A DNA stretch of 64,000 nt from Larus michahellis (Eukaryota; Chordata; Aves; Charadriiformes; Laridae), in the NCBI RefSeq assembly GCF_964199755.1, contig NC_133930.1, positions 58,495,962 to 58,559,961 of the forward strand, read 5' to 3'. Positions within the stretch are counted from its first letter, which is position 1; each line of letters opens with the position of its first letter. The notes below the pieces were generated by a model. It did not search any database. It saw only the letters and a list, made by a program, of their open reading frames with translations, and had not been told where the DNA came from. The position numbers and the translations under genes are program-made. Shown one piece after another: positions 13,301 through 23,939 of this stretch.

Positions 13301-16300
13301 GAATTTTTTAAATTCGAGTCAAGTGGCACTTTTGTTTCTTTTAAGTTTGTGGTCTCAAATGACATGGCACTAAATCAGAAAATAATTTATCTGTCTAGAC
13401 TCCTCAGTTAAGAATAACAGTAGTCCAGATTAAAAGTAGTGCTCCATCACATAAAGCCATGTATAGAATAAAAATTTGTTAGCTAATATCTATGTTATTT
13501 TAAAAAATATTTTCAACAGGTGGAAAGGAGAAAATGTTGCCACTGTAGAAGTCGCGGAGATCATTAGCATGATGGATTTTGTCCAAGAAGTTAATGTTTA
13601 TGGTGTAAGCATAGAAAGTAAGACATTCCCTATAGTTTGAGAATACAAAATGAAAATAGTAATTTCATACTCTATCCTTTCTGTTATTGCAACACAATGC
13701 ATACTTATATATAAGGAAATAAATGGTATCAACTTGGCAATTCAGGCTTTCCTAGAACACCTTGAAATTTCAGTTTCAATAAAATGCTTTATTTAATAAA
13801 TGTGATATGCTGAAATTTTGTAATGAATGGCAGAAACATCAGGGTGAAATAAAACTCGTAACAGACGTGAGAAGCACAAAGATAGAAACTACAGAATACT
13901 TCTCTTAGGCTACAGGCTTTCATCTGAAAAATAGAAAATGGGGCATAATAAAAGATGCCACATCTGAAAACACCTATCACTATCTTGTAAGAACAGTCCT
14001 AGAAGATATGTATTTTTTCACAATTGGAATGTTCCAAATTACATATGGTACTTCATAAAAATATATAATACCATGCTGAGCAACTGTACCAACTAAATTA
14101 CAAGATGAGGCAGAAAATTGCTCAGAAGATGCATCCATTGAGTGAATGGGTTGAGAAAGGCAACTTTCTCAGCTGAATAGCTGTTCTATGTTTCCTTTGG
14201 ATAAATGCAAACAAAGCCTAGTATTATTAAAAGAAACTAGTCGCATGAAGAAGAAGCTATCAAGAGACAAGCTGCTACTTGGCACTAAGAGATGAAAGAC
14301 AATGGATTCAAAGAAAGAGGAAATATGAAAATAAATATGAAAATAAAATAAACAAAAGGCCATAATCGGAATGGTTGATCAGCAGTTGCTGTCAAATGCC
14401 AATATGTTCATTTGTGGGAGATAACATCCTCAAGGGCATGCAACTAAAACTGTAACCTCACGTGGAAAGTATATCTCATTCTCATCTACAGTTGGAGCTG
14501 ACAAGAAGGGCTACTGCAATCTCAGGCAGCGAATAGCACATCAAAACAAAACCTCAAGAGATTAAGAATCACATTCATTCTTGGTTGTAGTGTTAATAAA
14601 ATCTAAATAGCATAGTCTTTCATATTTCTGAATTAATATTGCCAAAACAAACTACATAGCAAATTACCAATTAAACAACTGAAAGTTAATTTTCATGAAG
14701 AGGGAACATCCATATTTTATCTTCCCAGTGTTGTGGCCACACCTCAAAGCTTCTCTTTCATTCTGGACAGATTTAACTGTGGCAGCCCATTTCTTCTAAT
14801 TCAGATGTTTTCTCCATTTGGAATTTTCATTTGTGTTTGAATAGAAAAAGCAGGAACTACGTTTGATACGTCTTTTTTAAAAGAGTTTTGTTTCTATTTT
14901 CATGTCAAACATAATTTGCTGCTTGTAATTTACGAAGAGGCACTTCCCCTGTTTGTCACTAATTTGTCTGTGGAATAGTGCAGAAAACACTCAGCACTGC
15001 TTATACAATGTACAATAGCCACTAGACTTTATACAGACAGAGCACAGTCTCATACATGTCTATGTCCATCTTTCGCACGAGTCTTTGTGCAGGTGCGTTC
15101 AGCTTTTTATGGAACTAATGGTCACTCAGTATTTTATTAGACCACTGTGTTACCAATGTTAAGATAGAGCAAAGCAGGAAGAGAACCTAGCAGCCAGCTC
15201 CCAGCCATACAGAATTCCTAATAAAAAGAGGTCGGTGACATTTTTAAAATTGAATAAAAACACTGAAAGTAACTTCTAACATAAAGTCTTCCAATATACT
15301 GTGTATCTTATACTCAGTGATGTCTGAAGGGATAGGGCAGGTTTCACAGTATCAAAATATTTGCTCTGACCAATACTAAATCCCTCCAAATGTCATATGA
15401 GACTCATATACACTCTTGTGTATACTTGTCGTATTATTTTTAATTTTTGTTTAGACTATGAAGGAAGAACAGGGATGGCAGCTATTGTGCTTAAACCTGA
15501 CCGATCTTTTGATGGAGAAAGACTTTACAAGCATGTTGTGGACTTTCTTCCAAGTTACGCCCAACCACGCTTCATAAGAATCATGGTAAGACAATCAGTT
15601 GCCTCCTGCGTGTATTTATCTTCTGTCTGACCTGAAAATTGGTCCTTATAATCATGGAACGCATGAAGTAATTTACAATCAGTTTCAAGAATTGAAACAC
15701 AAAAGGTAATTAACTAGTCTGAATTACGGTTGCTTTTATAATTGTAAATTTAAGCAAATACTTGATGAATTGAACTTATATTCTGCTTGAAGGATCCATT
15801 AATACCTAAAAATCCTAGATGTGATTAATAACTTGGCAAATTTGCATATTTTGTCAAAGCTCTTCATCTTTAACAAGTGTGTTCTTCCAGCCAGTGAAAG
15901 ACTAAGCAGATGCACATGGGTAATATTACACATAAACAGCATCCTCTTATAAAAGGATGACATGGTCCATTTAAAATCTTTTCTTAATATGGCTGTTTTT
16001 GAAGGGATTATTATTCACTGTTACTGACAAAGCATCAAAGAAATATCTAGTTCTTTGTAACAGATAGTAAGATTAATACTTTACAGCGAAGATCTCATGA
16101 TCTGAGAACTAAAATGTACCCACATGCTTTAGAGTATAAAATCAGAACTGGGATACAATTCTTTTTAACCGTGCACCTTAAAAGTGCAAGGATTACACCC
16201 CTTGTGTACTCCCCAAAGGATCACCTTCTGCAACAGGACATAAGAGCATGAACTGCAAAGAGCAGGAAAGGTCCCCATATTACATCTTCTGAAAGTTTGT

Positions 16301-18713
16301 AGCAGATGATAGTTTTCTGCTGTTAGGGAATGCCAAGAGGCATTCTGCAGCTTTGCCTCTCCCTAAATATTGACAAATTGTCTGAGAGGCACAAATTTGT
16401 TTGAGAACAAGATGGGAACACAATAGAATGAGTGAGGCTGTAGAGGAAGAGGAGACAAAAAATGTATACATTTAGAGAGAATTTAAATTTTTAAGAGAGT
16501 TTAAAGAACTGAGGACAACATTTTTTTCACTACTAGGTTACTTGTACTAAGTAAATGTATCTTAAATGCAATTACCATAGGTTATATTATCTATGGTGCC
16601 TCAGGAGAGCAGTGCCCTCTTCTGGGAAAAAACCTTTGGAACAGATTTGTGTTTATGGTTCCACTAGATGGAGAAAATCTATATGGAGCTCTAGAGTCTA
16701 TATATGTGGAACTGATTAAACCTATTTGCATTTATATCTTCTCTGACTAAAGCTTTTCAGCTGATTGAAGGGAGCTTACTACCAAAGATACTATCAGTAC
16801 TAATTAATGAATATTTATACATGTGTAAATTCTTATTAAAGGAGATAAAACCATTTTTATAAAAAAATCAAAATGATAAGAAACATGTTACTTTAAAAAA
16901 ATCTTAGGGGAAGATAATAGGATGAATGTTGAATTCACAATTTTCTGAGTGAAGAGAAAATGAAATCCCTTCTGAAAAAAAATGTACGTCTTGAGAAAGA
17001 GTTCATCCTAATCAAGAGTGACAAACAAAAATATGAAATTCTCACACAAAATTGGATTTCAGATAAAATCAGTTTTGAAAATTTTTCAGCAGTCCATATG
17101 TAGGCTCTTTCTAACATGACTTGCAGCCATGGTTGACTGATTTTATGAAAACCAGACAGACTGAGAGTTGTTCCTCTCAACCTCTCCTACTTGAATCTGG
17201 AAGAGCAGAGGCCCAGCAACAATGATCCAAACAACCAGGGTACTCTGACGCTCTTGAGATAGTTTTTTCACTGGACTTTTGCTAAATTCATTTCTTCTTT
17301 GCAGAAAGATATTAGGAAGATGTTTCTAACATCATCTAGGGAGTGATTTCTGTTTTGCATTATTTGTGTTCTGCTCTGTTTCAGGGGTTTTGTTTTTATT
17401 TTGTGGTGGTTTGTTTTTTTTTCAGAACTCATATTTCCATGCAGAAAAATATGACTTTTTAAAATAACATCAGGGAATCACTTAAATAGAAAAATCTCAG
17501 CAATCTGTATTCATAATACACAGTGAAAATCTTCAATATCTGTCTTTATTAAACTTTTAATCTTATAATTGCAACTTTTTAAATAATTATGAAGACAATT
17601 TCGTGCTATCTATTCAATGTGAAGTAATCCCACTTGGTAATGACTGAACACTATTACCATCTGGCAGCTATTTACTGTGTGTGTGAAATGACTTGGTGGT
17701 CTAAGTGTGGTTCCTATCATAACTGCTGCCAAAAGAGAGAATGAATTGGCAAACTTACTAGGAGTCTCAGCTCAGAAGCCAAAGACTAAATGATCTGGGA
17801 GCTGTGGAAATGGAGTACCAGTGTGAAGAAGAAATCAGGCATGTTACAGATCAAGAGACAAAAAAAAAGAAAGAACTGAAAAGTAGCCTGCTTCAGCATG
17901 AGAATTAAAAGAAAATGTTGACTACATTAAAAACACTGTACAAGTAATAACAATGCTTGAGAACAGTGTGCTTTAAACTTTTCCCTTAATGTGACCCACT
18001 TTTTAAATGAGATTATTTTATATACCACTTCTGCTCTCATACAGTGACTATTATTGTGTGTAGACCAACTTGTTCATGAATTGGCATTTGAATAACTGCT
18101 GTACAGCAACTGCTTACACAGAAAAATAACACAGGAAGGCATTTAACATATTTGTATTTAATGTCTTAAATGAAGTTTAGCAGTTGGAAATCAGAGGAGA
18201 TCCAGTACCATAAAATCAGCCAGCTCTCTGCCGAGCATCACCAAGTGTCCCATAAACTACAGATTTTGTGATCAGCTGCATGAATGAAAGTTAAAGAAAA
18301 TGCTTTTTTTTGAAAGAGAAATTTGCAAGCCTGCATGTGGCTTTGATAGAGAAACGAATTAGAAATAAAAGTTCCATTTAAATTTAGGTTTCACTGCACC
18401 TGTGAATCAGATCATTCTGTCTAACTGAAGATATTCTATAGTAAAACTGTATGATCCATTTTATTCAGCAACTGCATCATATTTTCACTGATATAGGCTG
18501 AAATGTCATATAGCACTTTAATTATGTCTTTTTTAGGATGCTATGCAAATTACTGCAACTTTCAAGCATCAGAAAATGCATCTGGTGAATGAAGGATTTA
18601 ATCCAGAAACTATATCCCAACCTCTGTACTTCATGCATGAACCTGCACATTCCTATATTCCTTTGACAAGAGAGATATACAAGAATGTAGTTTCTGGTGA
18701 AATACGTTTATAA
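921..18713 (+). CDS. SLC27A6: SLC27A6-like fatty acid transport protein, copy 1 (ten coding exons, complete)
   Basis: Ten exons splice in consistent phase into 621 codons plus stop, close to the roughly 619 residues of human SLC27A6. The family couples long-chain fatty acid uptake to acyl-CoA formation from ATP, CoA and fatty acid, at the plasma membrane or ER. Visible in order: an N-terminal hydrophobic segment (about residues 4-25) followed by FPYFW; the FATP block [12 protein letters not shown] and [17 protein letters not shown]; the AMP/ATP-binding loop [12 protein letters not shown] (about 223-234); YGSTEGN (363-369); TGD (D466); [14 protein letters not shown] (480-493); and TFK near the C-terminus (K573), matching the acyl-adenylate lysine position. 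The start at 921 aligns with the SLC27A6 methionine. Oddities: TSGSTG instead of TSGTTG, LPLYHI where the family has LPLYHS (I270), and ATFK for GTFK. No stop or frameshift was seen, so it is probably functional but diverged. The symbol marks the closest family member; this is a paralogue of the copy starting at 40461. Confidence 0.85.
2314..2526 (+). CDS. SLC27A6: Copy 1 coding exon 2
   Basis: Acceptor CAG at 2311-2313, donor GTGAGG at 2527. It encodes a poorly conserved linker and then the first half of the AMP-binding loop (YIFTSGSTG). It is 213 bases, against 207 in copy 2, so it has two extra codons in the linker. Confidence 0.87.
3142..3440 (-). mobile_element. CR1 LINE fragment in intron 2 of copy 1
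   Basis: At its left end lie about five tandem 8-base units of the CATAGAAT type (reverse complement of the CR1 3' tail ATTCTRTG). These are followed by GGTTGGAAGGGACCT, CATCTAGTCCAACGCCCCTG and CTGGGCAACCTGTTCCAGTG, all classic CR1 3'-end sequence. The 5' end is truncated near 3440. Confidence 0.9.
3640..3798 (+). CDS. SLC27A6: Copy 1 coding exon 3
   Basis: Acceptor after a pyrimidine-rich stretch ending in ACAG; donor GTAATA. The length of 159 bases is identical to copy 2. It completes the ATP loop (FPKAA) and contains [13 protein letters not shown], in which the usual serine after YH is isoleucine. Confidence 0.87.
5494..5618 (+). CDS. SLC27A6: Copy 1 coding exon 4
   Basis: Acceptor TAG, donor GTAAGT, 125 bases as in copy 2. 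It encodes [16 protein letters not shown] and IGELCRYLC, which are strongly SLC27A6-like. Copy 1 reads VTMFLYIGE where copy 2 reads VTVIQYIGE. Confidence 0.88.
6201..6290. repeat. Pair of related palindromes in intron 4 of copy 1
   Basis: Two near-palindromic segments built on the same word lie close together. One is around 6209-6230 (AAGCCGAAGTACTTTGGCTT); the other is around 6255-6285, where TACTTTGGCTT and AAGCCAAAGTA flank a short loop. They may form a hairpin or be the ends of a small inverted-repeat transposon. Confidence 0.6.
6541..6597. repeat. Three tandem copies of a 19-base unit
   Basis: The unit TACCACAGAAAACATAATG is repeated three times with a few substitutions. It sits just left of the possible LTR-like stretch. 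Confidence 0.75.
6700..7475 (+). mobile_element. Possible LTR-like segment (uncertain)
   Basis: This intronic stretch has more even base composition than the flanks. It contains a TATA-like ATATATAA at about 7089 and an AATAAG about 60 bases later, an arrangement like U3-R-U5 of a retroviral LTR. No gag, pol or env coding was seen and no exact TG...CA borders or target duplication could be fixed. It could equally be ordinary intron or an older repeat. Confidence 0.25.
9125..9319 (+). CDS. SLC27A6: Copy 1 coding exon 5
   Basis: Acceptor ACAG, donor GTAAAT; 65 whole codons. Contains [12 protein letters not shown] and the adenylate-site motif YGSTEGN. Copy 1 keeps the common TEGN form, whereas human SLC27A6, as remembered, has a diverged version. 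Confidence 0.87.
9335..9370. repeat. Imperfect (CCAA)n tract
   Basis: Short run of CCAA units just inside intron 5 of copy 1, ending in an A run. Confidence 0.7.
10660..10750 (+). CDS. SLC27A6: Copy 1 coding exon 6
   Basis: A short 91-base exon with acceptor TTTAG and donor GTAAGA. It encodes [19 protein letters not shown], matching the family block FDLIKYD...DEPMRNE. Phase 0 in, phase 1 out, consistent with both neighbours. Confidence 0.82.
12937..13135 (+). CDS. SLC27A6: Copy 1 coding exon 7
   Basis: Acceptor CTGCAG, donor GTACGA. Encodes [27 protein letters not shown] and the start of DRVGDTFRW. It holds the conserved TGD aspartate and the DR pair that contact ATP and adenylate in this superfamily. 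Confidence 0.87.
13520..13617 (+). CDS. SLC27A6: Copy 1 coding exon 8
   Basis: Acceptor AACAG, donor GTAAGA, 98 bases. Encodes [13 protein letters not shown] and [12 protein letters not shown], the FATP signature after the hinge. Confidence 0.86.
15455..15585 (+). CDS. SLC27A6: Copy 1 coding exon 9
   Basis: Acceptor TTTAG, donor GTAAGA. Encodes [14 protein letters not shown] and [14 protein letters not shown], both conserved C-terminal domain blocks. Confidence 0.86.
18537..18713 (+). CDS. SLC27A6: Copy 1 coding exon 10 with stop
   Basis: Acceptor TTTTAG at 18531-18536, stop TAA at 18711-18713. Encodes [17 protein letters not shown] and a C-terminus ending GEIRL, compared with GEIKL in human SLC27A6 as remembered. 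Confidence 0.86.
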   Translation, partial: DAMQITATFKHQKMHLVNEGFNPETISQPLYFMHEPAHSYIPLTREIYKNVVSGEIRL

Positions 18714-19220
18714 AACACACAAATAAACTTAGTCTACAATACAGAAAGTAAATTTCAAATATACTCCTGCCATTATTTCAACAAAAGCCAGTATGTATCA
18801 TTTGTTCTAAAAACATAAGATAATCAGATTCATCTTGCTGTGATAGAATTTGTCTCTTCGTAAGACAGAGACACAACTCTGCACTGCATCTGCTCATATT
18901 ACTTCCAGGGCTCACATATGCAAATTTTTATTTTAAATTTCTCACTGATCCAAATTATTTTTGTCTAAGACACCAGTATCTTAACTTAGTTGAATATTTT
19001 ACTCCTTTAGATCAAAATACTGATTCTGCTTCTAGAATGTATAAATGATTAGATGAATAATGTCATAAGCATTAATGAAATGTAAAGTGGGCAGTCAGAA
19101 ACACAAGCAAAATACTTCACAAGCACTGCATGTAAACTTCAGTTCAATGTTTGTTAATTATATTATGTAATATTTAATTGCAGTATTTTAGGAGATGGTC
19201 AATTTCAGATTTTTATGGAA

Positions 19221-19226
19221 AATAAA
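19221..19226 (+). terminator. Candidate poly(A) signal of copy 1
   Basis: AATAAA about 510 bases after the stop codon, followed within 40 bases by a GT-rich stretch. Another AATAAA at 18722-18727 lies only 9 bases after the stop and is less likely to be the main site. Confidence 0.5.
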
Positions 19227-19971
19227 CATTCATCGTTAAAATACAGTCGTAGTTCTCAGTGGTCATTAGTTTTCACAATTTATGCTAGAACTAATACAGA
19301 TTAAAAACAGTTTCCCAAGTTCTTACTCTTAAGATTTGGCTGCTCATGGACTAGGAGAAATACTAAGCACAATATGGGTTTGAGGAGGGCCCAAGGAATT
19401 CCAGTGGTGTGAACTCAAGATGTGATTGTCTGTAGATCACCCAAAGAACTCTTTTGACTGAGGCAATGAACTTCTTACGGCTTGCTAAGAGCTCTCAATT
19501 TCTGGGTATCCTAGTGTCAAGACAGGAAGGGATCAGTTACTCATGACTCTTGAATATAGTGGTTCCTCCAACTACTTCTGCTTTGGTCTTCTAACACACA
19601 AAACAACAGGGCGCATCTAGAGCTCATCTTATAAACTGTGACCTTATTTCCAAAATGTCAGTAATTTTCAGATCATGACATGGTATGGAAACAGCTCTGA
19701 ACTGGCTATTGTAAACAAAATATTTGTATTTTTCATACCACCTAAAGTTTTATATAAATACACACACATGCACCCCCTAAACATGCATACTATTAAGCTT
19801 TATGATGACTAGCCCTATATAAACTGCTGATATCAAAACACTCAATTAAGTTTGCAACATATAGAGAGCTCCCGAAGGCTCAGACAAAAGTCTTGTCACC
19901 AATCTGGCTTTGTTTTTATCATGAAGATGAACTACAGAACACTGTCTGTTATTTCCTCCTTTCTCCCTCAC

Positions 19972-20115
19972 CCTTTTCCTCTGCACGTTCAATTCCTTCC
20001 CAACATTTATTCTTCAGAAAAAATTAAGATAAGGAAGAGCCCAAGACCACAATTCCATCCCTGGCTGCACAATTAAAAGTCAGTAACTTATTCACTTGCA
20101 CATATGACAACCAGA
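19972..20115 (+). repeat. Direct duplication, unit A
   Basis: About 145 bases here match 22092-22237 closely; both share CAATTCCTTCCCAACATT, CCCTGGCTGCACAATTAAAA and GTCAGTA. The copies are about 2.1 kb apart in the same orientation. No repeat family was recognised. Confidence 0.8.
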
Positions 20116-20573
20116 AAAAAGTTACCTAATAGAACTGACCATAAGCATAAAATATAACTGGAAGTATTCACACAACGTATCAAATAAATGTTTCGCAGAG
20201 AGATACTTGAAGGCCTGTGACATATTTGTAGCCTGATTTTAAAAGAACAATAATATTTATTACATTATTCATAGAAACTTGCTATAATTGTTTCAAATAA
20301 ACTTGCTATCATCATTTACTAATCTCAAGAAAAAATACTTCAAGGTCTACAGGTGACAGTCATTTTTAAAAAGTAGGCATCATTTTGTGTTTATGAAGCT
20401 ATAGAAAAAGCTTCCAATGTAACACAGTTTCGTAGATGTAATAAATGATAAATAGTGCATCTAATACAGCATACTGCTTTCAATAAACTATTCTGCACAT
20501 TAAGCAAGTCAAACAAATGGCCAGCATAATAATTGTATATTAACTATAAATCATATTTACGTGTAATATGTTA

Positions 20574-21022
20574 AGGGCTAGGAAGATGGTAAGAGGATTG
20601 GAACACCTCTCTTATGAAGAAAAGCTGAAGGATTTGGGTCTCTTCAGTCTGGAAAAAAGACAACCGAGGGGGCATCTTATCAATGCTTATAAATACTTAA
20701 AGGGTGGGTGTCAGGAGGATGGGGCCAGGCTCTCTTCACTGGTGCCCGGTGACAGGACAAGAGGTAACGGGCACAAACTTGAACACAGGAGGTTCCATCT
20801 AAACATGAGAAGGAACTTGTTTACTTTGAGGGTGGCAGAGCACTGGAAGAGGCTGCCCAGAGAGGTGGTGGAGTCTTCGTCTCCGGAGACATTCAAAACC
20901 CGCCTGGACGCGTTCCTGTGCAACCTGCTGTAGGTGACCCTGCTCTGGCAGAGGGGTTGGACTAGATGATCTCCAGAGGTCCCTTCCAACCCCTACATTT
21001 CCGTGATTCTGTGATTCTGTAA
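20574..21022 (+). mobile_element. CR1 LINE fragment
   Basis: About 450 bases of CR1 in plus orientation. The frame from 20568 to 20933 is the end of the CR1 reverse-transcriptase protein ([14 protein letters not shown], then [13 protein letters not shown]). It is followed by the typical 3' UTR (GGTTGGACTAGATGATCTCC) and GTGATTCTGTGATTCTGT at the tail. Confidence 0.93.
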
Positions 21023-21800
21023 TATTAGAAGCTTTTGGCTTAATTTTCTATACATTGTAATCAAGAACCTCAAACATACTGTAAAATACTTTTTTAATTA
21101 TCTTCTCTAATGACATAAAGAAAATCTCTCTAGTAACTGAGAACAATAATGTAAACAGATAAAGGCATAATAGTGGCAGAGGAAGTGATACTTAGAACAG
21201 TTAGATGTCATTTGACACCAAGGCATGCTGGTGGAAGAATAAAATCAATGGGGACAAAATCTTTACCAAGCATTATAACAGACATAAGCTGCTATTAAGT
21301 CCCTACATTCATATTATCATGTAATGTTAAAAGGAGCACATCAGTTGTAAGCTCTCCACAGCAAAGAATCTTTTTATTCTGCTTTGAGGGTCTTCCTGAG
21401 GGTCACAGAACCCTTCAAAACCACCTTTTGTTTCATAAACAAGTCCTTTATATGCCACTAAGCCATAGATCATTTGTAATCTTTACAATAATTTGTTGCA
21501 AAGTAATTAGAAGATTTTTCATTTCAAAACCAAAACAACCTAATCCGATGAAATAAATTACTACAATGGTACTAAGGAATCACAAAACTAATTTGAAAGC
21601 TTGTTTTAGCAGGTATGTAAACACTACATGTCATTATATGCTATGTGGGTAAGGAGTTGATTGTGCAAGTGCTATCAGTATATTCGGTCATTTCAAGCAC
21701 CACAAGATGGTAGCATTTCTGAACATTACTGGTACTTGGTTTCTTCTCTAGTGTTTCAACGCACAGAATTTTACAAAGCAGCAGTAGTCTGATTTTTAAT

Positions 21801-22091
21801 CACAGAATGGTTGAAGCTGGAAGGAACCTCTGGAAGTCTTCTGGTCCAACCCCTCCACATCAGCAGAGATGCCTAGAGCCAGCTGCCCAGGTGGCTTTTT
21901 AATATCTCCAAGGAAGGAGACTCCTCACCTCTGTGGGCAACCTGCACCAGTGCTCGATCACCCTCACAGGAAAAAAGTTTTTCCTGATGCTCAGAAGGAA
22001 CTATCTTGTCACTGGGCACCAATGGGAATAGCCTGGCTCCACCTTCTTTACACCCTGCCTTCAGGTATTTATACACAATGATGAGATCTCC
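21801..22091 (-). mobile_element. CR1 LINE fragment, more diverged
   Basis: Starts at CACAGAATGGTTGAAGCTGG and continues through CTGGTCCAACCCC and GTGGGCAACCTGCACCAGTG to TGATGAGATCTCCC, which is CR1 in minus orientation. Its truncated end touches unit B of the 145-base duplication. Confidence 0.88.
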
Positions 22092-22237
22092 CTTTTCCTC
22101 TCTCCATTCAATTCCTTCCCAACATTCATTCTTCAGAAAAAGTTAAGGTAAAGAAAAGCACAAGACAACAATTCTATCCCTGGCTGCACAATTAAAAGTC
22201 AGTAGCTTATTGACCTGCATGTATGTACAGGCAGCAA
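22092..22237 (+). repeat. Direct duplication, unit B
   Basis: Second copy of the segment at 19972-20115, with scattered substitutions. It abuts the CR1 at 21801-22091. Confidence 0.8.
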
Positions 22238-22402
22238 ATTATGTTCGGCTTCACTCCACCTGAAAGTGTTTATCCTTAATGTTTTCTAAAAGCCCTGGAA
22301 AATAAACAGAATTTCTTTCATTTCCAGTTAAGTTCAAAATTGTAATTTAATCTCTGGTTTAAGGAACAAAAGATATACTCCTAAATTTCTCCCATCAATG
22401 GT

Positions 22403-22456
22403 GGAGCTACCAGTACTTCTTTAGCTACCAGTACTTTTTTGGCTACCAGTACAAGC
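22403..22456. repeat. Short tandem repeat, unit about 20 bases
   Basis: The word GCTACCAGTACTT recurs three times, spaced by about 20 bases. Confidence 0.75.
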
Positions 22457-23545
22457 GGATTGCAAAATAGTCTTGATAAACTGCAGAAGCAGTAAGATAA
22501 AAAACATGTAAAGAACTAAATGCAAGAAGGAATGAATTGTACCTACACAAAAAGAAAAATACTTAATCAGCAACTTTTTGAAGAGGATGGTGTATTGGTT
22601 AGAGTGATTATATCAAAGGACATGCCTTCCAAAGTAGGTACAAGCAGACCAAGGCTGTTCATTCCCCAGCAGGCCATGTAAAGCAAGCTCCAACCAAAAA
22701 AACATTCAGGCTACTCCGAGTACAAAGCACAGTGGCCAAGATAATTTCATCTGCATGAAAGCTTGTTCCTTCTGCAAGGCTAACATGGTTACATCACTTC
22801 CAGACAGCTCAGAGCACAAAGGAATTCAGCTATGAAGATCCAACCAAAAATGCTACAAGGCGATTGTAATGACCTCTAGCACATATCACCCACCTAATTA
22901 AGCATGCAAGCTGCCTCTGAAAGTGCCTATCTCTTCCTACTAACAATAAAGCTTTCAAACCTGGGTGCTTTGAGTTGCACCTAAATTAGATGTGCACAAA
23001 ACAGTGAAGTAAAAGTCCTCTTTAAAATGACTTAATTTTCACGAGTGCCCCTTCATTTTCCCCTGGTCCTGCAAAGCCACGGAATGAACACACACTTTCA
23101 TGAGCAGTAAAACAGCGGCATAGAAGCTACCTCTGGGTGAAGAGCTCTCAGTGCCTGAACACTGAACCAAATGCTACTTTCAAAGTGAGAGAAGAGGCAG
23201 CTGGGTATTACAAAACCCTTTCACATACTAATATAAACTGGTAGACTGATGAGGAGGCTGTGAAATATATGTTGTTGGAAGCTTTAAAAAAAAAAAAATT
23301 AGCTCAGATGTGCCCTAAGCTTCTGGCCAGGGTATTTCCAAAAGCTTGTTCGGGTTTTACTTGAGATTATTACACTATGACTCAAAAAAGCAGCCATCCA
23401 GCCATGATGAGCATTCACAGGAGATCATGTGTCTTCATACGGGCATGTGGCGTATCTTATTCTCATAAACTGTATCTGTTAGTGAGATAAATGTCAGGAA
23501 TACTTTATTTACAGTTGAATTTGTTTTAAAGTGAAGATGTACTAG

Positions 23546-23937
23546 ATCACAGAATGGTTTGGGTTGGAAGGGACCTTAAAGATCATCTAGTTCCAACCCC
23601 CCTGCCCATGGGCAGGGACACCTCCCACTAGACCAGGTTGCTCAAAGCCCCATCCAGCCTGGCCTCGAACACTTCCAGGGATGGGGCATTGACAGCTTCT
23701 CTGGGCAACCTGTTCCAGTGCCTCACCACCCTCACTGTAAAGAATTTCTTCCTGATATCCAATCTAAATCTCCCCTCTTTCAGTTTGAGGCCATTACCCT
23801 GTGTCCTATCATTACACTCCCTGATAAAGAGTCCCTCCCATCTCTCCTGTAGGCCCCCTTTAAGTACTGGAAGGCCGCTATAAGGTCCCCCTGGAGCCTT
23901 CTCTTCTCCAGGCTGAACAACTTCTTGGGGCATCTCC
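23546..23937 (-). mobile_element. CR1 LINE fragment
   Basis: About 390 bases in minus orientation, from ATCACAGAATGGTTTGGGTT through CTGGGCAACCTGTTCCAGTG to GGGGCATCTCCCC. The minus-strand open frame 23628-23933 is remnant CR1 protein, not a gene. Confidence 0.94.
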
Positions 23938-23939
23938 CC

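Noticed and set aside
20568-20933. 121-codon open frame
   Set aside because: It is the end of the CR1 reverse-transcriptase protein within a truncated CR1 copy, not a host gene.
23628-23933. 101-codon minus-strand open frame
   Set aside because: CR1-derived, with the same RTQGN and [14 protein letters not shown] pattern.
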